Positions 35,143-42,873 of a stretch of 64,000 nucleotides of DNA are shown in pieces; within the stretch, counting starts at the first letter, position 1, and each line of letters begins with the position of its first letter. The notes beneath the pieces were generated by a model, which had not been told where the DNA came from, made no database searches, and was given only the letters and a program-made list of their open reading frames with translations. This stretch comes from Streptomyces sp. NRRL F-2580 (GTDB lineage Bacteria > Actinomycetota > Actinomycetes > Streptomycetales > Streptomycetaceae): the NCBI RefSeq assembly GCF_000720115.1, contig NZ_JOIR01000042.1, positions 12,277 through 76,276 of the forward strand. The letters are read 5' to 3'. The position numbers and the translations under genes are program-made.

Positions 35143-36129
35143 ATGCTGATCTACGCCTTCCGCGACGCCCACGGAACCTGGCACGGAGACCGGCACGCCG
35201 AGATCTACGAGACCCAGCCCGGCCGAGGCACCCTCACCCTCCCTCCCACCCCACCGGGAGAAGCTCCCGGTCTCTTCGACGGCCAACGCCTCGACGTTCT
35301 GTACGCAGCCTGCGACCTGGAAGCCAGCCAAGACAGCTACCGACTCGATGGCGGCGGTAGCTTTCTGGCCACCTGGCACGTCCACGAACTTCTCTCCCCG
35401 GCCTACCTTCCTCCCCGCGTCGAACCTACCCGCGCCTCATCTGCGCTCACGATGAAGTCCAGTGTGAAACTGGAACTCCGCAGCGAAGCCCGCAGGTACA
35501 GCCTCTCCGCCGACTTCCTCGGAGAGGGCCGCATGGAGCTCACCGCCATCGTCTGCACCCTCGACGGCATCGTCCAAGGCGAACTCACCGGAGAGCTGGA
35601 TTCCTGCGACCTGGGCGAGATCGGTCGCCTCATCGCCTCCGTACCCGCTACCGCGCCAGGCCGAAGCGCTGCACCAGACGTCCCCGCTTCGACCGTCAAA
35701 GCCACCCGCCACGGAGAGGCATGGACGTCTGAAACACACGACTACCTGAAACATCAATACCAGGCAGGCAAGACACCCCGAGAGCTGGCCCAAGACCTCG
35801 GACGCAGCGAGAAGTCCATCCGCTGGAAGCTCTACAGCCTCAAGCTGGCCCCCTATCCCGCCGACCTCGTGCCCGAACAGCGCACCGCACCGCAACCCAA
35901 ACCCCCCAAGACCTACACCGTGGAAGAGAAGCGCCAAATCCACCCCAACGCCTACAAGCCGTGGACCCCCGACGACGAACAGCACCTCAGCGAACGGTGC
36001 GCCCAAGGCGCCTCCCTTGAAGACCTGGCCCGGGAGTTCGGCCGGGACCTGGGGGCGATCGCTTCCCGTCTGCTGAAGATCAACGCCGAAGGTCCAGCCG
36101 CCGACGAAGCAGGGGGGTTCGGCGTCTGA
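35143..36129 (+). CDS. Protein with two Myb/SANT-like DNA-binding repeats, downstream of tpg
   Basis: 328 aa. The N-terminal half is beta-rich and unrecognised (MLIYAFRDAHGTWHGDRHAE). The C-terminal half carries two helix-turn-helix repeats of Myb/SANT style: AWTSETHDYLKHQYQAGKTP with LAQDLGRSEKSIRWKL, and YKPWTPDDEQHLSERCAQGA with LAREFGRDLGAIASRLLKI. A lysine/proline linker separates them. The 34-base gap after tpg suggests co-transcription. Double-Myb domains bind telomeric repeats in eukaryotes; a telomere or transposon-end binding role here is inference only. Confidence 0.7.
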   Translation: MLIYAFRDAHGTWHGDRHAEIYETQPGRGTLTLPPTPPGEAPGLFDGQRLDVLYAACDLEASQDSYRLDGGGSFLATWHVHELLSPAYLPPRVEPTRASSALTMKSSVKLELRSEARRYSLSADFLGEGRMELTAIVCTLDGIVQGELTGELDSCDLGEIGRLIASVPATAPGRSAAPDVPASTVKATRHGEAWTSETHDYLKHQYQAGKTPRELAQDLGRSEKSIRWKLYSLKLAPYPADLVPEQRTAPQPKPPKTYTVEEKRQIHPNAYKPWTPDDEQHLSERCAQGASLEDLAREFGRDLGAIASRLLKINAEGPAADEAGGFGV

Positions 36130-36247
36130 CGGGCTGGTTCCGGCCTTGAGTTCGAACGGAGTGGAGCAGCGGTTGCCGCATCGGGCAGGATGGAGATCGC
36201 GAAGCGCATGTCGCACTCATCGCCGCGACCGCAGGGGGGCGGAAGCT

Positions 36248-36703
36248 GTGTCGTTTGCAGAGGAATGGGCCGAACAGAAAGCCATCGTCGTCGCCCGCCG
36301 GCAGGAGTTACCGCAGATGCGGTTGAACACTGCCGAATCCGGTGGCGACCACCCTGGCGTGCCGACCGCTCAAGGCGATGGATTTCAGGTCAATGCTGGA
36401 TCCATCGACGGAAGTTCGCATCTGCTCATGGAGATTGCAGGCCTTCTCTATGAAGGACGGATGGACGGCGAGAACGCGACGGTCTGCCGCCCGCCGCGCG
36501 CACACGCAGATGTTGCATCGAACGTCGAGGTCTTCGCCCGCTTCGCCCAGGACCAGTACAACGACATGGTCGTGCTCCTCGCTGCGCTGTCCACAAAACT
36601 CAACTCCTCCGGCAACGCCTACACCGTCGTCGACCAGGGTGTGCAGGCGCAGATGAACGGGATGCTCGACTGCGGACGCTATCTCTCGCCCGAGAGCCGG
36701 TGA
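36248..36703 (+). CDS. Small hypothetical protein, likely export partner of the following effector
   Basis: 151 aa from a GTG preceded by a purine-rich GGGGGCGGAAG. It is mostly helical in the last third (SNVEVFARFAQDQYNDMVVL). No signal peptide. Only 6 bases separate it from the WXG-like effector gene, so they form a unit. In actinobacterial type VII secretion loci a small helical protein commonly precedes the effector, which is the best guess for its role. Confidence 0.6.
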   Translation: MSFAEEWAEQKAIVVARRQELPQMRLNTAESGGDHPGVPTAQGDGFQVNAGSIDGSSHLLMEIAGLLYEGRMDGENATVCRPPRAHADVASNVEVFARFAQDQYNDMVVLLAALSTKLNSSGNAYTVVDQGVQAQMNGMLDCGRYLSPESR

Positions 36704-36709
36704 CCGGTC

Positions 36710-38047
36710 GTGGCATACCGCAAAGAGGTCGCGTTCCTCGAAGAGGTCAACCCGGCGCTCATCGGCCGTAACGCGGCCGAGTTCCGGCGCCTTCACACGC
36801 TCATCGAATCGGCCGACGACGCCTTCCGCAAGGCAGCCAAGGTCGAGTGGGAGAGCGATGCCCGCGACCGCTACGTAGCGCGGCTCGGCGAAACCAAGAC
36901 CATCGCAGACGCCCTGGCGGGAGCATTCCGTACCGCCGGGTCGGCCCTCACCCTGTACGCCGAGGCCGTCACCACCGCCAAGTGGCACTACAGGAGCGGG
37001 AAATACACGGAGAAGAAGCTCTCCGAGGTCATGGCACGGGAGAGCGACGTGACCACCCCGACGTGGCGCTCTGCGGAGCCCCTGCGGCAGTGGGAGGACA
37101 TGCGGGCCACCACCGGGGTGCTCGACTTCTTCGCCGAGCTGGCGGTCGACGTCGACGCGATCCGCGAGGAGGCCGACAGCTTCTACAACCAGACCAGGAA
37201 CCACTACGGCGATGCCCTCCGAGTGGAGTCCGAAGCGAGGGAGAAGTGCATCGCGGACATCAAGGCCGCGTATAAATCCATACCCGAGTTCCAAGGAACC
37301 CTCCCGGATCCTGGAGCGTTCCTGAAAGGCCTCAGGCCGTTGCGGACCGAGGCGCGACAGGCGAGCGACAACCCCTATGCGCGGCTGCCCGGGGCTGGGG
37401 CGAAAGTCGATGCGATCCCCAGCACGGGGAGCGACGTAGTCGTCTCCGAAACCCTCATGCGTATCTCGAACCTCGTCGACGGGCTACCAAACGCGCAGGG
37501 AAACAACTACTGGCTTCCCTCCAAGTCCGACGAGGGCCGACGCGATTACATCTCCCACAACAGCGAACTCATCAAGGCTGCAGCGACCGAGTCCGGGCTT
37601 CCGCCCGAAATGGTCGCTGGAATCGCCTGGCAGGAAGTCGAAGGAGATCCGGGAGTCCTGGACGACTTGGCCCGTGCGGGACGCAGCATCATCCCCGGCA
37701 GCGAAGACCCCGACCGAACCTCGATGGGCCCCTTGTCCATCCAGGTCCGCCGCGCCGCCGAAGTCCTGGGATACGACCCGCAGCACCTCACGGAGACACA
37801 ACGCGAGGTTGTGGTGGCCGCCGTGAGAGACCCCGCGAAGAACATCTTCATCGCCTCCGAGTACCTTGCCCAGCTCAAGGCCGAGAGCGGCTTCGCCGAC
37901 GTGCGGCCGGAGGACATGACACGCGAACAGATGTGGGAGCTCGCGGCCCGTTACAACGGCGGCCCCTACTACGAAAGCAGCGGCGCGCAGGCATACGGCC
38001 GTCTGTTCGACGGCAATCTGGACGACGCGGGGAGAGCGTTGCGGTGA
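36710..38047 (+). CDS. Putative secreted effector: WXG100-like N-terminus and lysozyme/transglycosylase-like C-terminus
   Basis: 445 aa from a GTG. Residues ~1-210 are long helices with a W-x-S turn (VEWESDARDRYVARL), like WXG100/LXG domains that target proteins to type VII secretion. Residues ~290-445 resemble a lytic transglycosylase-like fold: AAATESGLPPEMVAGIAWQE with a possible catalytic Glu, a YDPQHLTETQREVV segment, and the typical ARYNGGPYY near the end. The following small membrane protein overlaps by 4 bases and would serve as immunity. A cell-wall hydrolase toxin is inferred, not shown. Confidence 0.65.
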   Translation: MAYRKEVAFLEEVNPALIGRNAAEFRRLHTLIESADDAFRKAAKVEWESDARDRYVARLGETKTIADALAGAFRTAGSALTLYAEAVTTAKWHYRSGKYTEKKLSEVMARESDVTTPTWRSAEPLRQWEDMRATTGVLDFFAELAVDVDAIREEADSFYNQTRNHYGDALRVESEAREKCIADIKAAYKSIPEFQGTLPDPGAFLKGLRPLRTEARQASDNPYARLPGAGAKVDAIPSTGSDVVVSETLMRISNLVDGLPNAQGNNYWLPSKSDEGRRDYISHNSELIKAAATESGLPPEMVAGIAWQEVEGDPGVLDDLARAGRSIIPGSEDPDRTSMGPLSIQVRRAAEVLGYDPQHLTETQREVVVAAVRDPAKNIFIASEYLAQLKAESGFADVRPEDMTREQMWELAARYNGGPYYESSGAQAYGRLFDGNLDDAGRALR

Positions 38048-38382
38048 ACGAGACGAGGACCATGACCCAGCAGCGCCCCAGAAGCGCCCCGCATCCGATA
38101 GGCGCTGCCGTGTGCGCCGTCGTCCTGACCGTGGGCAGCGTGGCGACCGGATACCTCCTCCTCCTCGCCTATGCCGCGGAACCCGCCGGCCCCTGGGACA
38201 GCGAAAGCGTCGCCCACTCCAATTTCGCAGCAGGGCTGGCCCTGGCCCTTGCTGTCGTGATCGCACTCCTCACCTGGGTGTTCGTGAAGGCCGAGTGGCT
38301 GCGCAGGTGGTGGTTCACCTTGCCTGCACTGCTGGCCCTTGCCGCGGTCCTGCGCCTGACCCTCCTCGTGCCTGAGCTCTGA
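38044..38382 (+). CDS. Small membrane protein, putative immunity to the upstream effector
   Basis: 112 aa starting at a GTG that overlaps the effector stop (GTGA). Three hydrophobic segments are evident (~residues 18-40, 55-75 and 85-107), with the first loop outside. Membrane immunity proteins protect the periplasmic face from wall-degrading toxins, which fits the effector's predicted target. An in-frame ATG six codons on is an alternative start. Confidence 0.65.
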   Translation: MNETRTMTQQRPRSAPHPIGAAVCAVVLTVGSVATGYLLLLAYAAEPAGPWDSESVAHSNFAAGLALALAVVIALLTWVFVKAEWLRRWWFTLPALLALAAVLRLTLLVPEL

Positions 38383-38512
38383 CGCCCGGACAAGTTGATC
38401 CTGGTCGTGTGCCGAAGATCTCGGAGGCTGAGCAGAGGGGGAGGCGGTCCGGCACGAGGTTCGTTCGGGTGTGGGCGATCGCTCTGTGTCCACGACCCCG
38501 GTCCCCTCGTCC

Positions 38513-39589
38513 TCAGTGAGGGGCGCTCGATGCCATCGATCCCTGCCTCTCATGGCTGGACCATTCCCCCGGGCGGAAGCCCGGGGGTGCCTGCGCCGGC
38601 CGCCAGTGCAGTTCTGCTGCCGAGAAATACAGCGACCAGCGAGACAGCGGACCGGTGGCGCGGAGCATGTCTACGGTCTCCCGGAGGCGGTCCTCGGGCA
38701 GGGCGCAGATACGGGCGAAGTCCGCGACGTCGACGCTTCCGCAGACGGCGCCGGGAGGCAGAAACGCGTTCAGTGCGACCGCCGTCAGCCTCACTTTGGC
38801 CGACTGCGTGCGGGTCGCGGGGGAGTGGGCCGTGCGCAGGGCCAGACCGGCTGCCTGTGCGCGCAGAGCCCGCCCTGGCGCCTGGGTGAGGACCGTCGCG
38901 TCCAGCAGCTGTGCCTGGTGGCCTCCCGAAGGGCCCCGTGTGTGATGTAGCCAGCGAGCCTCCACCAGTTCCTGCCACGCCCCGGTCGCTTGGCCGGCCA
39001 GGAGCATGCCGCGCAGGAGGCCGTCGGGCATGCGTACGTGCCCGTGTCGATCCGCGCGCAGTGCGCATTGCAGGGCGAGCAGGCGGGCTTGCGGGTCGGT
39101 GGCCGGGGGTAGGGCGGCCGCGAGGTACGAGAGCATGTCGCGGATCCGCTCGTGGGGGCCCAGACCCGGGGGCGCGGGGGAGCGGCGCCGCCTGCTCCGT
39201 ACGGGCGGGGTGCCGGCCGGCGTCTCGGGGACGACTGCGGCGTCGTGGGTGGCAGCGGCGCAGTTGGTGCAGACGTCGGCCAGCCGCCACAGGCGGCCGC
39301 CGCGTTCGCGGGCCAGGACCAGGACGACCGGGCCGCCGCAGCCGCGGTGGCGGGGGTGCCAGCGGCAGCCTCGTTCGTGGCACTGGCAGGTCCGCAGATG
39401 CCGTGGCAGAGCGTCGAGTCTGGCGTGCCCGGCCAGGTGAGCCAGCGCGGCCGAGCGGGCTGTCGCACCACGCACGCGTACGGCAGCCGGACCGCACTGG
39501 GGGCAGGCGAGTTGAGGGCCGCGGGGCTGCGGTCGCAGTTCCACGGTCCACGTGCGCCGCACTGCCAGGTGGGGCGTCCAGAGCCTCAT
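38513..39589 (-). CDS. Hypothetical Cys-rich (zinc-ribbon-like) protein
   Basis: 358 aa from an ATG. The N-terminal third holds several Cys/His clusters (LACPQCG, RTCQCHERGCRWHPRH, ADVCTNC) that could bind zinc. The rest is helical and contains a winged-helix-like segment (VDVADFARICALPEDRLRET). The start faces an XRE regulator gene across an iterated operator (39671-39753), suggesting that it is the regulated partner. No named family is recognised. Similar Cys-rich proteins occur on Streptomyces linear elements. Confidence 0.65.
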   Translation of the reverse strand: MRLWTPHLAVRRTWTVELRPQPRGPQLACPQCGPAAVRVRGATARSAALAHLAGHARLDALPRHLRTCQCHERGCRWHPRHRGCGGPVVLVLARERGGRLWRLADVCTNCAAATHDAAVVPETPAGTPPVRSRRRRSPAPPGLGPHERIRDMLSYLAAALPPATDPQARLLALQCALRADRHGHVRMPDGLLRGMLLAGQATGAWQELVEARWLHHTRGPSGGHQAQLLDATVLTQAPGRALRAQAAGLALRTAHSPATRTQSAKVRLTAVALNAFLPPGAVCGSVDVADFARICALPEDRLRETVDMLRATGPLSRWSLYFSAAELHWRPAQAPPGFRPGEWSSHERQGSMASSAPH

Positions 39590-39670
39590 CGGCCGGCCTT
39601 CCTTATCGACCGCCAGGCCTGAGCCGTAGACGGGCCGCCACCGGGGAGTGGGGGCGACGGCCGCACCGTA

Positions 39671-39753
39671 GTGCAGACCCCTGCCCTGCGCGAGGTCGGC
39701 GTCACCTGCGGAAATAGGGCAGAGGTCTGCACTGACAGGGCAGGTGTCTGCAC
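39671..39753. promoter_or_regulatory. Iterated operator, three copies of an 18-bp motif between divergent genes
   Basis: CAGGGCAGGTGTCTGCAC at 39736-39753 recurs as AGGGCAGAGGTCTGCAC at 39716-39732 (21 bp earlier, two helical turns) and inverted at 39671-39688 (GTGCAGACCCCTGCCCTG, 17 of 18 matching). The copies lie between the minus-strand Cys-rich gene and the XRE regulator, where an autoregulatory operator is expected. Transposase-binding repeats near a transposon end would look similar. Confidence 0.65.
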
Positions 39754-39767
39754 CGTCCGATGGTGGA

Positions 39768-40031
39768 GTGACGATCTTGCCGCCCGAACCGAACCTCGAC
39801 GCGCTACGCCAGGAACTCGCGCGCCTGAGGGGCGAGCGCGGCTGGAGCTACGACGAACTGGCCAGCCGGACTGGCTTGTCCAGGCGCACCCTCATCGAAA
39901 TCGAGCAGGGTCGCACCACTGGCTCCCTGCCCACCTGGCATGCCCTCGGCCACGCCTTCGACGTCCCCCTCGGCGGCCTCTTCGCGGCACTTTGCGACGG
40001 CCACGAACCGCCCGGCGGCGAGAGCCGCTAG
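39768..40031 (+). CDS. XRE-family helix-turn-helix regulator
   Basis: About 87 aa consisting almost wholly of a Cro/C1 HTH domain: LRQELARLRGERGWSYDELA then RTGLSRRTLIEIEQGRTTGS and WHALGHAFDVPLGGLF. Candidate starts are GTG 39744, GTG 39768 and TTG 39777; the last has GGAG eight bases upstream, while the first would overlap an operator copy. It probably represses itself and the divergent Cys-rich gene through the repeats at 39671-39753. Confidence 0.8.
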   Translation: MTILPPEPNLDALRQELARLRGERGWSYDELASRTGLSRRTLIEIEQGRTTGSLPTWHALGHAFDVPLGGLFAALCDGHEPPGGESR

Positions 40032-40142
40032 GCACCAACTGCTCCTACCCGCAGACCACCCGAACCGGTGACGCAGCGGGAACGAACAAGCGATGCCCGA
40101 ATGTGCGTCCACCATGGTTGAGCCGACCGGGCGACAGCAGCG

Positions 40143-41048
40143 GTGCGGCCCCACGATCGCAGCGTGTCGGCTGGAATCTTCGCGGCCATGCGCTCCCCAC
40201 ACACCCGCTCGGGCCGCCTCCAGAACAGCAGCTCACCCCAGCCCCGCCACCGTGCTCTGCGTGGCGCCCCGTACAGCTCCAGCTGCCTGCTCCGAATGGC
40301 TCAGGGCGGCTCGTGTGCCGACTGCGGCAATCAGGTCCACTGGTACCAAGGCATCGAACACCAGCCCGTCTGCCTCCACCCACACGAACTGCCCACCGCA
40401 GCCGTCCCCGAAGTCCACCGCTGGCATATCGGCGGCGGGATCGCCTACCCGGCGGGCGACGGAAGCCCCTGGTGCCGCATCGCCCACCGCACCCTCTGCC
40501 CAGCGCGCGATACCCCCGGGCCACTGACAGGGCACCTCGTCAGGCTGCGCCAGCGCCTCGCCCTGCAGACCCGGCGCCTTCTCGACGACGGCGGATTCAC
40601 GCCGCCTGACGAACACGCCCCTGCCGGGTCTCGGCCCAGGCCGCCGTGCCGGCCCGCCAGGCCCGTCGTAGACCTTCTCGGCAGCCGCTACCTCGCTGCA
40701 CAGCCCATTGAGGACATCCGGTGCGTGGCCCGGACCCATAGAGGCACCCGCTGCGTGAACCGTGTCCTCGCACCGCGGAAGCCGCACGGCACCTGGAGGC
40801 TCACCACCCTCCTGCTGGGCCGCCCGCCGGTGCTGCCCGCAGTCGAGATCGCTGTCTATGACCTCGGGCATCTGGCCCACGCCGAGCAGCAGCGCTGGCG
40901 CGTCCAGCGCTGCCCCACCCACGCCCTGATTCCCGAAGTCGCAGACATGGCGCCGGGGGAGTGGGAGATCTTCGATCCCCTGCTCCACCGCCAGTACATC
41001 GCCACCCGGCTGCCTGTGGGCCAGGCCCGGCATCGAGGACGAGCGTGA
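40143..41048 (+). CDS. DUF6083-domain protein
   Basis: 301 aa. The DUF6083 signature begins near residue 57 (SCADCGNQVHWYQGIEHQPV) and continues through CLHPHELPTAAVPEVHRWHI, GGGIAYPAGDGSPWCRIAH and TLCPAR. The family is widespread in Streptomyces plasmids and accessory regions and has no known function. Paired Cys suggest metal binding. A second Cys set (IRCVARTHRGTRC ... QRCPTHA) lies in the C-terminal half. The GTG start could instead be the ATG at 40188. The next gene, a UvrD-like helicase, lies 164 bases downstream. Confidence 0.8.
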   Translation: MRPHDRSVSAGIFAAMRSPHTRSGRLQNSSSPQPRHRALRGAPYSSSCLLRMAQGGSCADCGNQVHWYQGIEHQPVCLHPHELPTAAVPEVHRWHIGGGIAYPAGDGSPWCRIAHRTLCPARDTPGPLTGHLVRLRQRLALQTRRLLDDGGFTPPDEHAPAGSRPRPPCRPARPVVDLLGSRYLAAQPIEDIRCVARTHRGTRCVNRVLAPRKPHGTWRLTTLLLGRPPVLPAVEIAVYDLGHLAHAEQQRWRVQRCPTHALIPEVADMAPGEWEIFDPLLHRQYIATRLPVGQARHRGRA

Positions 41049-41212
41049 AGGCCACCCCAAGACCGTGCATCACAGCCAGCGGAGAAGACCACGACGTGCG
41101 GTGAGGATCCCGGTCAGCCGGTGCCGCGCTCTCGACGCCGCACTGATCCGGCGGCTCACCACGCTGCGACAGCCCATCCAACCGCCCCCTGCCCACGCGA
41201 TGGAGCGACTAC

Positions 41213-42496
41213 GTGCTCAACCCCACGGACGAACAGGCCCACGCCGCCGACCGCTTCCTCGCCGGCGACCACATCGCTCTCCAAGCAGGGGCGGGCACCG
41301 GCAAGACCACCACCCTGGCCCTGCTCGCCACAGGAACCAGACGCCGCGGCCGCTACCTCGCCTTCAACAAGGCCATCGCCCTGGACGCCGCCAGCCGGTT
41401 CCCCGCCCACGTCACGTGTAAGACCGCACACTCCCTTGCCTACGCCGCGGTCGGCCACCGCTACCGGTCCCGCCTGGGCAGCGCACGCCAGCCCAGCTGG
41501 AAGACCGGACAAGCCCTCGGCATCACCAAACCTGTCCGTGTCGGAGACAATGACCTCTCGGTCAAAGTCCTCTCCCACACCGTTCTGAAGACCCTCACCC
41601 GTTTCTGCTACTCAGCAGACCCGGCCATCACCAGCCGGCACATCCCGCACCTGCGCGGCCTGGACAACGCCGACCACCACAAACAACTCGCCGCCGCAGT
41701 ACTCCCGTTCGCCCGCAAAGCCTGGAAAGACCTCCAGCGCCCCGAACAGGGCGTCGTCCGCTTCGAACACGACCACTACCTGAAGATGTGGGCCCTGTCC
41801 GAGCCAAAGATCGACGCTGACTTCCTCCTCCTGGACGAGGCGCAGGACACCAACCCTGTCGTCGAGCAGGTCTTCACCGCCCAGCGCGGACACGCCCAGC
41901 TCGTCATGGTCGGAGACTCCGCCCAAGCCATCTACGGCTGGCGCGGCGCCACCGACGTCATGACCCGCTTCGACGGTGTCCCCCTGGCCCTGACGCAGTC
42001 CTTCCGCTTCGGCCCCCACCTCGCCCGCGAAGCCAACCGATGGCTCGCCCTCGCCGGCGCACCCATCCGCCTCCAGGGCACGGAAACCATCCCCACACGG
42101 CTCGACACCGTCGAGACCCCCGACGCCATCCTGTGCCGTACCAACATCGGCGCCATGACCCAGGTCCTCACCCACCTCCAGGCCGGCCGCCGCGTCGCCC
42201 TCACCGGCGGAGGGGAAAGCCTGCGCAGCCTCGCGCTCGCCGCCCGAGACCTCAAGAACGGCCGTCTCACGAGTCATCCCGAACTCCTCCTCTTCTCCTC
42301 CTGGGGCGAACTCCAGGACTACGCCGCCTACGACCCGGCCGGCGCCGACCTCCAGCCCTTCGTCGACCTGATCGACGGCCCCATCGACGATGCAGAGGCG
42401 CGCCTGGCCTACGTTGCGGTGACCCGCGCCAGAGCATGTCTGGACCTCGGTGGCCTGGCATGGGTCAGGGACCATCCCGGCGGAAACCCTGAGTGA
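41213..42496 (+). CDS. UvrD/Rep-like superfamily 1 helicase with internal deletion
   Basis: 427 aa from a GTG with GGAG eight bases upstream. Motifs present are LQAGAGTGKTTTLALLA (I), YLAFNKAIA (Ia), LLLDEAQDTNPV (II), MVGDSAQAIYGWRGA (III), LTQSFRFG (IV) and the terminal AYVAVTRAR (VI). The segment between FVDLIDG and PIDDAEARLA is far too short: the usual ~60-70 residues holding the V-S-T-A-H-K-A-K-G-x-E-W motif are missing, in frame. The helicase should be unable to couple ATP hydrolysis normally. It may be decayed or a regulator. Confidence 0.8.
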   Translation: MLNPTDEQAHAADRFLAGDHIALQAGAGTGKTTTLALLATGTRRRGRYLAFNKAIALDAASRFPAHVTCKTAHSLAYAAVGHRYRSRLGSARQPSWKTGQALGITKPVRVGDNDLSVKVLSHTVLKTLTRFCYSADPAITSRHIPHLRGLDNADHHKQLAAAVLPFARKAWKDLQRPEQGVVRFEHDHYLKMWALSEPKIDADFLLLDEAQDTNPVVEQVFTAQRGHAQLVMVGDSAQAIYGWRGATDVMTRFDGVPLALTQSFRFGPHLAREANRWLALAGAPIRLQGTETIPTRLDTVETPDAILCRTNIGAMTQVLTHLQAGRRVALTGGGESLRSLALAARDLKNGRLTSHPELLLFSSWGELQDYAAYDPAGADLQPFVDLIDGPIDDAEARLAYVAVTRARACLDLGGLAWVRDHPGGNPE

Positions 42497-42553
42497 CATC
42501 CTCCTCAACGCCCCGCCAGCCAACCGAGCCTCCTGTCTGTCCCGACAGCGCGC

Positions 42554-42770
42554 TCAGCGCGGATCGTCCGGAAGACGGGTGGCGGACCGGCACTGCAGCG
42601 TCTCGAACGACAGCAGGGCTCGCTTCCGGATCCCACACCACGAGTTCGCCATCGAGGGCCAGGCCGTCAGGCAGCTGCTCCGCCGCGGTGACGGGATCGG
42701 GGAACCGGTCCTGGACCAGCGACCCGCGCTGGCCGGAGGCTCGACGACGTCGGCCTCCTCGATCTCTCCC
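42554..42770 (-). pseudogene. ATP-dependent DNA ligase fragment, frameshifted
   Basis: On the minus strand one frame reads QRGSLVQDRFPDPVTAAEQL then PDGLALDGELVVWDPEAS, the adenylation-domain signature around the D-G-E-L-V motif of ATP-dependent ligases. The sequence continues in another frame as LLSFETLQCRSAT. Both ends are missing. It fills the space between the UvrD-like and TIR-protein genes. Confidence 0.65.
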
Positions 42771-42873
42771 GCGCAGTGCTCCACCCCGCCCACCGTACGT
42801 GCCAGACGGAAGATGCTACGGAATCCTGCCGTCGGCGGGCTCGGTCCGCGCCCGGACGTCAGACTGCCGTGGG

